In this document: positions 1-6,135 of the stretch, piece by piece
Position numbering within the stretch: the stretch's first letter is position 1
Layout: each line of letters opens with the position of its first letter
Source of the DNA: Candidatus Gottesmanbacteria bacterium RBG_16_52_11
GTDB lineage: Bacteria > Patescibacteriota > Microgenomatia > UBA10105 > UBA927
Length of the DNA stretch: 44,492 nt
NCBI GenBank assembly: GCA_001779095.1
Contig: MFJD01000004.1
Location: 34,632 to 79,123 of the forward strand
Direction of reading: 5' to 3'
Translations under genes and position numbers: made by a program
The notes under the pieces: model-generated
Told to the model about the DNA's origin: nothing
What the model saw: the letters and a program-made list of their open reading frames with translations, nothing else
Database searches by the model: none

Positions 1-354
1 TCAGGCAACCTGAAAGCGGTAGGTGAATGGAAACTGCAACTGGCAGGCATTAACGGATATTTCAGTTTCGGATGTTTTTCCGATAATGCCCGTGACCGCG
101 AAAGTATTGCCAGGCAGGTGCCGTCAGCTGCCCGGCGGCAGCTGAATTTAATCCTGCTTCCCCGGCAGGTGACGGTAGTCGGCGACACGGTACACGATGT
201 CCGTTGCGGTAAAGTTATCGGAGCCAGGACCGTCGCCGTCGGTGTGGCCGGTGAAAATGACGGTAGGAAATTTATGGCTGAGGGTGCGGATTTATGGGTC
301 GGATCACTGGCGGATCCCCGGCTGTACCGGTTCCTGACGGAGGATGAATTATGA
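1..354 (+). CDS. HAD-superfamily phosphatase (phosphoglycolate phosphatase-like), C-terminal part
   Basis: The reading frame is open from base 1, so the gene starts upstream of the window; 117 residues of the C-terminal part are visible. It begins with SGNLKAVGEWKL, matching HAD motif II (Ser/Thr) and the motif III lysine region, then a phenylalanine-rich segment (YFSFGCFSDNA), then motif IV as VVGDTVHDV, whose Asp would bind Mg2+. This order is typical of subfamily IA phosphatases acting on small phosphorylated metabolites such as 2-phosphoglycolate. The nucleophile Asp (motif I) is outside the window, so the substrate cannot be judged. Its stop codon overlaps the start of the HD-domain gene by 4 bases, so the two are probably translationally coupled. 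Confidence 0.8.
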   Translation, partial: SGNLKAVGEWKLQLAGINGYFSFGCFSDNARDRESIARQVPSAARRQLNLILLPRQVTVVGDTVHDVRCGKVIGARTVAVGVAGENDGRKFMAEGADLWVGSLADPRLYRFLTEDEL

Positions 355-905
355 TTCCGGATACCGATCAGGTCCGCAATCTTTGGGAAAAATACCGGTT
401 GCCCGACATGAAACGCCGTCATGTGACACTGGTAAACTCTGCTGTTATGCTGCTTTCCGAACTGATTTATAAAAATACCGGAGAGGGCGGTAACGACGCA
501 TTACTGTCCGCAGCTGCACTGCTTCACGATATAGACAAGGCGGTTCCGGGTTTGCCCGGTGAAGCACATCCCGATACCGGGGTGCGCATTCTGAACGAAG
601 AAGGCATGCCGGAGGTGGCGGAATTGGTGCGTCGGCATCCACTCCATGCTATTCTTGATCCGGCTATCAGGCCGCGGACCCGTGATGAGCGGTTACTGTT
701 TCTGGCAGACAAGATGGTCAAGCACGACTTTATTTCCGTAGATAAACGGTTTGCCCTCTGGAGGGCTGAGCCGCTTGATACGAAGAGTCGGGCGGTTCTC
801 CGGAAAACATACCCGCTAGTCAAGGAACTGGAAAGGGAAGTGTTCCGTTCAGCCGGGGTGACACAACCGAAATTCGCGAAAATGGCGCGGTTGCGCTATA
901 CTTAA
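351..905 (+). CDS. HD-domain phosphohydrolase-like protein
   Basis: A 184-residue protein with an HD signature AALLHDIDKAV near residue 60 and further histidines at HPDTG and RRHPLHAIL, the pattern of metal-binding HD/HDIG phosphohydrolases. After the HD motif, DERLLFLADKMVKHDF fits the second conserved Asp helix (LxxADK) seen in HD enzymes that hydrolyse nucleotides or phosphorylated metabolites. The ATG overlaps the stop of the HAD phosphatase (ATGA), so both phosphatases are likely co-expressed. The substrate is unknown; a role in nucleotide or phosphometabolite housekeeping is inferred from family and neighbour only. Confidence 0.75.
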   Translation: MIPDTDQVRNLWEKYRLPDMKRRHVTLVNSAVMLLSELIYKNTGEGGNDALLSAAALLHDIDKAVPGLPGEAHPDTGVRILNEEGMPEVAELVRRHPLHAILDPAIRPRTRDERLLFLADKMVKHDFISVDKRFALWRAEPLDTKSRAVLRKTYPLVKELEREVFRSAGVTQPKFAKMARLRYT

Positions 906-911
906 AGATCG

Positions 912-1526
912 ATGATGCGAGCGATGGCCCTTCGCTGCCTACTAATCACCGTTGTCGTCAGTGCGGTAACCGTATTTTTGATGAATGCTTCTTATGATGT
1001 TTCCGCTCAGGGGTTACCGGCTATTACCGGCCAAATGACCTTAACCCCTTCGTTGGGATCAGGGTCTACCGGAACTGCAGCTTCCGACCTTGCCGGCTAT
1101 CCGTTGCCTTACCCCGGCATCCTTCCGGATCATCCGCTGTATTTTCTCAAACAGCTGCGCGACTTTATTCTGGAACATGCTGTCAGCGACCCGGATAAAC
1201 GGGTAGAATTTCATATACTCCAGTCGGATAAGAATCTGGTTATGGCAATGGAGATGGCCGATCTGGGTAAGTGGCAGTATGCTGAGAGGGCGGCCGCGGC
1301 GGCAGCTTCACACCGGAACAAGGCATATTTATGGCTGGTCAGTCAAAGAAGCGCCGGGCAGCCGGCACCTCCTTACCTGATTGACCGGTTAGTCCGGTCA
1401 GTTGCCAAGCATCTGGAAATTCTATCCGGATTATTGCGGGCGCAGGCAAATTCGCCTGCATGGAGATCATACTTTACGGAAGCCGGTGAATTGGAGGTTA
1501 AACTGACTGAGTTGCCGCGTGATTAA
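912..1526 (+). CDS. secreted DUF5667-like protein
   Basis: A 204-residue protein starting 6 bases after the HD gene. Residues 1-33 form a signal peptide or N-terminal anchor (hydrophobic LLITVVVSAVTVFLM). After a Ser/Thr/Gly linker comes YPGILPDHPLYFLKQLRD (about residues 69-86), which matches the PxxLPDxPLYxLK signature of the DUF5667 family common in CPR bacteria, followed by an alpha-helical Ala-rich region. It is probably exported or membrane-tethered with its helical domain outside. Function of the family is unknown. No clear Shine-Dalgarno sequence precedes the ATG; an alternative ATG is the next codon. Confidence 0.7.
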   Translation: MMRAMALRCLLITVVVSAVTVFLMNASYDVSAQGLPAITGQMTLTPSLGSGSTGTAASDLAGYPLPYPGILPDHPLYFLKQLRDFILEHAVSDPDKRVEFHILQSDKNLVMAMEMADLGKWQYAERAAAAAASHRNKAYLWLVSQRSAGQPAPPYLIDRLVRSVAKHLEILSGLLRAQANSPAWRSYFTEAGELEVKLTELPRD

Positions 1527-1739
1527 ACGTAGAGTCTATGACCGACCCGGCAATCCGACCGGGAAGAAGTGAGCACTTTAAGTACAGACAAGCTATCGGA
1601 CGTTTTCTGGTGTTTTTTCCCGACCGGAATTGATACATTTAATCCCCGAAGATTCTCCTCAACGAAAAGACATTGAGGCTGCCGGAAAAAATTGCATGGA
1701 TTTGATACATTGTTGCCTAGTTGACCGCAGGACAGGTAG

Positions 1740-1890
1740 TGTCATAGGATGAGTATTGGCCCCACCTGTAGTGCTTTTGTTTTCACATTACACGGCATAC
1801 TAAACCGGAATTTTTCATAACCTCAGGTGGTACTACCCTGAATGCTGAGCAGGCGGTGGTTTGTGTTCACATTAAGAGGATGGGGGAAGC
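1740..1890 (+). promoter_or_regulatory. candidate structured leader in front of nrdR-nrdJ
   Basis: The 364-base gap between 1527 and 1890 has no plausible gene. Its 3' part can form mutually exclusive stems: CCACCTG (1762-1768) pairs with CAGGTGG (1824-1830), while CTCAG (1822-1826) pairs with CTGAG (1845-1849) and shares bases with it. A near-identical 15-base word, TTTGTKTTCACATTA, occurs at 1776-1790 and again at 1860-1874. Upstream in the gap are a duplicated word TTGATACATT (about 1630 and 1700) and a hairpin CCTCAA/TTGAGG (1657-1678). No canonical NrdR box or B12 box was found. Alternative pairing suggests an RNA switch, but no known class is recognised. A Shine-Dalgarno-like GAGGATGGGGG precedes the nrdR ATG. 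Confidence 0.35.
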
Positions 1891-2337
1891 ATGAAGTGTC
1901 CGTACTGCAGTAACCGCGATTCCGAGGTCATGGAGACCCGTGATAGTGAGGATTTGACAGTCACGCGGAGGCGGCGCAGCTGTCCGAAATGCGGCAAGCG
2001 GTTCACGACTTACGAGCGGATCGAAAGCATTCCGCTGACGGTAGTGAAGAAGGACGGCCGGCGTGAATCGTTCGACAGAGAAAAACTGATCCGCGGAATC
2101 TGGCGGGCGAGCGGAAAAACTAAGATTAAAGCGGACGATGTCGACCGTGTAGTCACAGAAGTTGAGCGGGAACTTATCAGCGGGAATACGACTGAGATAC
2201 CAAGCAAAAAGATCGGAGAACTGGTTGCTAAGCGGCTGAAAAAACTTGACAAGATAGCCTATATCCGGTTCGCCAGCGTGTTCCGCAGGTTTGTCGATAT
2301 CGAGGATTTTGAGAAGGAGCTTAAAAAGCTTCTCTAA
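1891..2337 (+). CDS. nrdR: transcriptional regulator NrdR
   Basis: A 148-residue protein of normal family length. The N-terminal zinc ribbon has Cys3, Cys6, Cys31 and Cys34; the rest (about 46-136) is an ATP-cone domain with the usual VVKKDGRRESFDREKL start. NrdR binds ATP/dATP and represses ribonucleotide reductase genes when deoxynucleotides are plentiful. It sits 9 bases upstream of nrdJ, so the repressor and its expected target form one operon. Recognisable palindromic NrdR boxes were not found upstream, so the operator here may be divergent. Identification is very secure. Confidence 0.97.
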   Translation: MKCPYCSNRDSEVMETRDSEDLTVTRRRRSCPKCGKRFTTYERIESIPLTVVKKDGRRESFDREKLIRGIWRASGKTKIKADDVDRVVTEVERELISGNTTEIPSKKIGELVAKRLKKLDKIAYIRFASVFRRFVDIEDFEKELKKLL

Positions 2338-2346
2338 AATACCATT

Positions 2347-4839
2347 ATGGAACTGACAGGTATCAGTAAAACTGTTTTCCTTGACCGCTATGCCCTGAAG
2401 GACGAGCAGGGAGCGCCCGTGGAACAGGCTCCGGAAGAAATGTGGCGCCGGGTTGCCAGGGCAGTTGCCAAAGCCGAGCCGGCGAAACTCCGCAAAACCT
2501 GGGAAGAAAAATTTTACGGTGCGATGCAGGATTTTGCCTTTGTTCCTGGAGGCCGGATACTTTCCGGGGCCGGTACCGGGTATAAGGTCACGTTTTATAA
2601 TTGTTTCGTCATACCCAGTCCTCATGATTCCCGGGGCGGAATCCTTAAAACCCTGACCCAGATGGTTGAAATCATGTCACGCGGCGGCGGAGTCGGGATA
2701 AACCTGTCAAGCCTGAGGCCGCGGGGGGCCAGGGTCACTAAGGTCAACGGATTTTCCTCGGGTCCGTGCAATTGGGCGGAATTATTTTCCGTTGCTACCA
2801 AGGACATTATCCAGCAGGGAGGTTCCCGCAGGGGTGCGTTAATGCTTATGCTTTGGGACTGGCATCCGGATGTGGAGGAATTCATTACCGTGAAAGAAGA
2901 CCTGTCGCGGATAAACGGAGCCAATCTGTCAGTCTGCGTATCCGATGCATTCATGACCGCGGTCAAAGAGGATAAGGATTGGGATCTGGTGTTTCCGGAT
3001 AAGAATGATCCGGATTATGACGCGAAGTGGGATGGTTATCTTCCGAATTGGATCGCGCTCGGAAAGAAGCCAGTGGTGGTTAAGACTATCAAAGCTCGGG
3101 CATTATGGGATCTTATAGCAGCTGCAGCTTGGCGCAGCGCCGAACCCGGCGTAGTTTTCATGGAGCGGTATAATAAATGGTTTAACAATTCCTATTTCGA
3201 ATATGTAAACTGCGTCAATCCCTGCGGTGAGGAAGGGCTTCCCAATTGGGGTGTCTGTAATCTCTGTTCCATAAATCTGGCGGCCCTCGTAAATGATGCC
3301 GGGGAGATGGATTACCAGCGGCTGGCGGAAGTGGCTAAAATCGGTGTCCGGTTTCAGGATGACGTGGTGGATGAGGATTTTTACGTTTTTGATGAGATCA
3401 GGAAGGTCCAGAAGGACGGGGAACGGCGGATCGGATTGGGGACAATGGGTCTGGGCGACGCCCTGATAAAAATGAAGCTGCGGTACGGATCGGCTGACAG
3501 TCTGCCGGTCATCGACAGAATTTACCGCACAATCAGGGATGCGGCCTATGAAGCTTCTGCCGAAATGGCCAGAGAGAAAGGCGCTTTCCCCAGAATTCAG
3601 ATCGATAAACACCTGGAAAGCTACTTCGTCAGCCAATTGACGGAAACGGTGAAGAAAAAAATCAAAAAATGGGGCATCAGAAACAGCGTGATTCTGCAAC
3701 AGGCTCCAACCGGATCCACATCGCTTCTGGCCGGTGTCTCCAGCGGCATCGAACCCGTATATGAATTCGAATTCATCAGGCGGGACCGCCTGGGTGAACA
3801 TATCCTCCGGCACCCGCTGTACGATGCCTGGTTTCAGGATTACAAATCGACCCGAGGTCGGGAGCCGGGCAAGGGTGACCGGCCGGATTATTTCGTTTCG
3901 GCAAATGACCTGACGCCAGAAGATCACGTCCGTGTCCAAGCCACCATCCAGAAGTACGTAGACGCCTCCATTTCTAAAACCGTCAACGCACCTTCGACCC
4001 ATACAGTGGAAGACGTCAAGCGTCTGTATACCCTGGCCTATGAGCTCGGCTGCAAAGGCATAACCTATATGCGGGAGGGGTCACGGCAGGGGGTATTAAC
4101 GAGGATTGACGAAAAGAAAGCAGAGGTTTCCAAGCCGGACGAAGCCAAGAGTGAACCTGTACCGGCATTGCCGGAGATTAAACCCCGGCCGATGGTTGTA
4201 CACGGTTCGACATATCAGGTGGAGACACCGGTCGGGCAGGCGTATGTCACCATAAACACCAACGGGGGCAGACAACCGATGGAAATGTTCATCAACGTCG
4301 GGAAAGCCGGCAGTGACGTTACTGCCATGGCTGAGGCGCTGGGCCGGATGATATCCCTGGTATTCCGTATTGCCTCTCCGATCAGTCCCATGGAGCGGGC
4401 CCATAAGGTCGCTGCCGAACTCATTGGTATCGGCGGCGCGCGGAGCCTCGGATTCGGTGAAAACCGGGTCAGAAGTCTGCCGGATGCCGTCGCTAAAGTC
4501 ATCGACCGGCATTTCGGATTTTTCGCCAAACACCGTCTGACCGACAAGGCACCGGAAAACGTTTCCGTCAGCCAACCGGGTGCCGATGCCAATGGTATCA
4601 ACGCTAAGCCTAACGGTACCAACGGGCATGCAACAGAAAACAACGGGAATCCGGCAGAGCAGATCCAGCTGACGCTGGCGCAAGGGCTTGAACAGCAGCC
4701 CGATCCGGTATCCTTCCAGGCAGCAGTATCGCAGAAACGGATGGTAACGGTGGACCTCTGTCCCAGCTGCGGCGAAGGAAGCCTGGTTTTTGAGGAGAGC
4801 TGCAAGAAGTGTTACAGCTGCGGCTACAGCGAGTGCTGA
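2347..4839 (+). CDS. nrdJ: adenosylcobalamin-dependent (class II) ribonucleotide reductase
   Basis: An 830-residue class II reductase converting ribonucleotides to deoxyribonucleotides with a radical from adenosylcobalamin. Visible catalytic features: Cys86 in FYNCFVIP (redox cysteine), the loop NPCGE with Asn291, Cys293 (thiyl radical) and Glu295, a further cysteine pair in GVCNLCSINL, and the QQAPTGSTS stretch. Residues from about 640 to 735 form an extra domain typical of long NrdJ proteins, followed by a Asn/Gly-rich linker. The C-terminus ends in a cysteine cluster (Cys805, 808, 819, 822, 825, 830) that is expected to relay electrons from thioredoxin. It lies directly between nrdR and the pduO-type adenosyltransferase that would supply its cofactor. 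Confidence 0.97.
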   Translation: MELTGISKTVFLDRYALKDEQGAPVEQAPEEMWRRVARAVAKAEPAKLRKTWEEKFYGAMQDFAFVPGGRILSGAGTGYKVTFYNCFVIPSPHDSRGGILKTLTQMVEIMSRGGGVGINLSSLRPRGARVTKVNGFSSGPCNWAELFSVATKDIIQQGGSRRGALMLMLWDWHPDVEEFITVKEDLSRINGANLSVCVSDAFMTAVKEDKDWDLVFPDKNDPDYDAKWDGYLPNWIALGKKPVVVKTIKARALWDLIAAAAWRSAEPGVVFMERYNKWFNNSYFEYVNCVNPCGEEGLPNWGVCNLCSINLAALVNDAGEMDYQRLAEVAKIGVRFQDDVVDEDFYVFDEIRKVQKDGERRIGLGTMGLGDALIKMKLRYGSADSLPVIDRIYRTIRDAAYEASAEMAREKGAFPRIQIDKHLESYFVSQLTETVKKKIKKWGIRNSVILQQAPTGSTSLLAGVSSGIEPVYEFEFIRRDRLGEHILRHPLYDAWFQDYKSTRGREPGKGDRPDYFVSANDLTPEDHVRVQATIQKYVDASISKTVNAPSTHTVEDVKRLYTLAYELGCKGITYMREGSRQGVLTRIDEKKAEVSKPDEAKSEPVPALPEIKPRPMVVHGSTYQVETPVGQAYVTINTNGGRQPMEMFINVGKAGSDVTAMAEALGRMISLVFRIASPISPMERAHKVAAELIGIGGARSLGFGENRVRSLPDAVAKVIDRHFGFFAKHRLTDKAPENVSVSQPGADANGINAKPNGTNGHATENNGNPAEQIQLTLAQGLEQQPDPVSFQAAVSQKRMVTVDLCPSCGEGSLVFEESCKKCYSCGYSEC

Positions 4840-4848
4840 AAAATATTT

Positions 4849-4884
4849 AAGTAACCTAAGTTACTTAAGTGACTTAAGTAACTT
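4849..4884 (+). repeat. overlapping palindromes made of TTAAGTNAC units, abutting the pduO start codon
   Basis: The gap between nrdJ and pduO contains four imperfect copies of TTAAGTNAC. They create two overlapping inverted repeats: AAGTAAC/GTTACTT with a CTAA loop (4849-4866), and a 27-base near-perfect palindrome (4858-4884) that ends on the base before the ATG. No Shine-Dalgarno sequence fits between palindrome and start codon. It could be a protein operator or an RNA hairpin limiting translation of the adenosyltransferase. Function is inference. Confidence 0.6.
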
Positions 4885-5430
4885 ATGAGTATCTATACAC
4901 GAACCGGTGACGACGGCACCACAGGGCTCTTCGGCGGCAAACGGGTTCTCAAATGCGAAGAACTGGTAGACGCATACGGTACTCTTGATGAGCTGAACTG
5001 CTGGATCGGGCTACTGATAGTCAATGTGCATGATCCTTCCTTCCGGGATCTCTTAACCGGCATACAAACTGACCTCTTCGCCACAGGAAGCGTACTGGCG
5101 GGCTGGAAAGGGGACATCTCTCATATAAACAGCCGGGTAACGGTTTTTGAGCAGCGCATCGATGAAGCGCAGGCAGAGTTGCCGGATCTGTCGAGTTTTA
5201 TTCTCCCCGGTGGTTCACTGGTCGGATCATATGCGCATATCGCCCGGAGCATTGCGCGGCGTGCTGAGCGTCAGGTTGTCGGTATTGCCAAAACAGAACA
5301 TGTCGATCCGGTAATTATCAAATATCTCAACCGGTTAAGTGACTTGCTTTTTGTCTTGGCGCGACTTATAAATAAGAATGCCGGTGTTACCGAGACCGCA
5401 TGGTCAGGTATGCATCCGAAAGGTAAATAA
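4885..5430 (+). CDS. pduO: PduO-type ATP:cob(I)alamin adenosyltransferase
   Basis: A 181-residue protein that adenosylates cob(I)alamin to coenzyme B12 in the cytoplasm. The N-terminal P-loop-like motif GDDGTTGLFGG (residues 8-18), DAYGTLDELN, and the helix IARSIARRAERQVV with the conserved Arg/Glu residues are those of the PduO/EutT-like trimeric family. Placement straight after nrdJ gives a functional pair: cofactor activation next to the B12-dependent reductase. No corrin synthesis genes are present in the window, so cobalamin is presumably taken up or salvaged. The ATG is immediately preceded by the TTAAGTNAC palindromes, and the stop codon is followed at once by a cobalamin riboswitch. 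Confidence 0.93.
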   Translation: MSIYTRTGDDGTTGLFGGKRVLKCEELVDAYGTLDELNCWIGLLIVNVHDPSFRDLLTGIQTDLFATGSVLAGWKGDISHINSRVTVFEQRIDEAQAELPDLSSFILPGGSLVGSYAHIARSIARRAERQVVGIAKTEHVDPVIIKYLNRLSDLLFVLARLINKNAGVTETAWSGMHPKGK

Positions 5431-5504
5431 ACGGTCGGGGACAGAGGAAGGCTGTGTAAATCAGCCGCTGTGCCGCAGTCGTGAGTCTACCGTAGTTTTT
5501 CTCC

Positions 5505-5542
5505 AAGGTGGGCAAACCCACCTTCGTCAAGGCTACGGCAGG
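5505..5542 (+). repeat. hairpin plus dispersed CPR repeat inside the riboswitch arm
   Basis: A perfect stem AAGGTGGG/CCCACCTT with CAAA loop (5505-5524) runs into a copy of a short dispersed element (5521-5542) with the core CCTTCGNCAAGGCTACGG. Related copies lie at 19594-19620 and 23297-23323. Here it builds the tip and one side of the riboswitch peripheral helix, so the repeat seems to have been absorbed into the RNA. Confidence 0.6.
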
Positions 5543-5635
5543 CAAGCCGGAAACTCTCCCGTACCGCATCCCGAGCAGGAATTCAGTTTCGTCATCATCC
5601 ACGGTCTGCCTGACGCGGCTCATGACAATTGATTG

Positions 5636-5661
5636 ACCTTCCCGGGAGGGAAGGTTTTTTT
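5636..5661 (+). terminator. intrinsic terminator of the cobalamin riboswitch
   Basis: ACCTTCCC (5636-5643), loop GGGA, GGGAAGGT (5648-5655), then seven T (5655-5661). The next base is the A of the GNAT start codon. The 3' arm also carries the only Shine-Dalgarno-like purine runs (GGAGGG/AAGG), so the same hairpin could block both transcription and translation. Confidence 0.85.
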
Positions 5662-6135
5662 ATGGATATCGTAACCAGGAGAGCAACAGTTTCCGATTTA
5701 GCGGTCATCCGCGAACTGAACCGCCTGTTATTCCGTGAATCGCATGCGCGGAAACACGATGACATGCTTGATTTGGCATGGCCGGATGACCAGCGGGGAG
5801 AATCCTACTACCGTAAAGCCCTGAGCGATCCGGCAAAGGCCGTCTTCCTGGCGTTTTACGCAGGAAAGCCTGTCGGTTATCTTATCGGAACTTCTGTACA
5901 CCGGTTTGATTACCGTAAGTCCCGGGTAGGCGAGCTGGAGAATATGCTCGTTCTGTCCGCGTTCCGCCGGCGCGGAGCCGGCACCGGACTGGTTTCAGTC
6001 TTTACCGGATGGCTGAAAAATAAGGGAGTCGAACGGGTTTATGTATCGGTATATGCGAAGAACCTGAAAGCCAGCGGATTTTACCGTTCGCTGGGGTTTA
6101 AACCGATCGATGTCGGTCTGGAAAAACAAATATGA
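5662..6135 (+). CDS. GNAT-family N-acetyltransferase under cobalamin riboswitch control
   Basis: A 157-residue GNAT protein, start chosen at ATG 5662 because the protein then begins MDIVTRRATVSDL, the standard first strand and helix of the fold; an upstream ATG at 5629 would translate through the terminator. Motif A is visible as MLVLSAFRRRGAGTGLVSVF (V-x-x-x-x-R-x-x-G-x-G, acetyl-CoA pyrophosphate loop), and the C-terminal VYAKNLKASGFYRSLGFK is the usual motif B end. The acceptor is unknown. It follows a cobalamin riboswitch with no spacer and overlaps the next gene by 4 bases. GNATs are not standard B12-regulon members, so its job may relate to cobalamin acquisition or to B12-dependent metabolism; that is inference. 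Confidence 0.85.
   Translation: MDIVTRRATVSDLAVIRELNRLLFRESHARKHDDMLDLAWPDDQRGESYYRKALSDPAKAVFLAFYAGKPVGYLIGTSVHRFDYRKSRVGELENMLVLSAFRRRGAGTGLVSVFTGWLKNKGVERVYVSVYAKNLKASGFYRSLGFKPIDVGLEKQI

Larger units (their letters stand above)
5431..5661 (+). promoter_or_regulatory. cobalamin riboswitch (aptamer about 5431-5566 plus terminator platform)
   Basis: The aptamer follows the pduO stop codon. GAGGAAGGC and the P4 hairpin GGCTG-TGTAAAT-CAGCC (5450-5466), then GCTGTGCCGCAGTCGTGAG, reproduce the layout of the E. coli btuB aptamer (GGGAA, stem with TGNNAAT loop, GCTGNNNCGCAG, GTNAG). A B12-box-like segment CAAGCCGGAAACTCTCCC lies at 5543-5560. An 11-base helix (GTCTACCGTAG 5485-5495 with CTACGGCAGGC 5533-5543, one mismatch) closes the arm between them, and CGGTCGGG near 5432 can pair with CCCGTACCG near 5559 to close the element. 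The box deviates from consensus at several positions. A terminator at 5636-5661 makes the expected off-switch when B12 is bound. Confidence 0.82.

Noticed and set aside
1527-1890. Cobalamin riboswitch or NrdR boxes upstream of nrdR
   Set aside because: No B12 box, no P3-P5 layout and no ACAC-AT-rich-GTGT palindrome found.
3103-4002. 299-residue minus-strand open frame within nrdJ
   Set aside because: Lies opposite a secure catalytic gene, shows no family features and mirrors its codon pattern.
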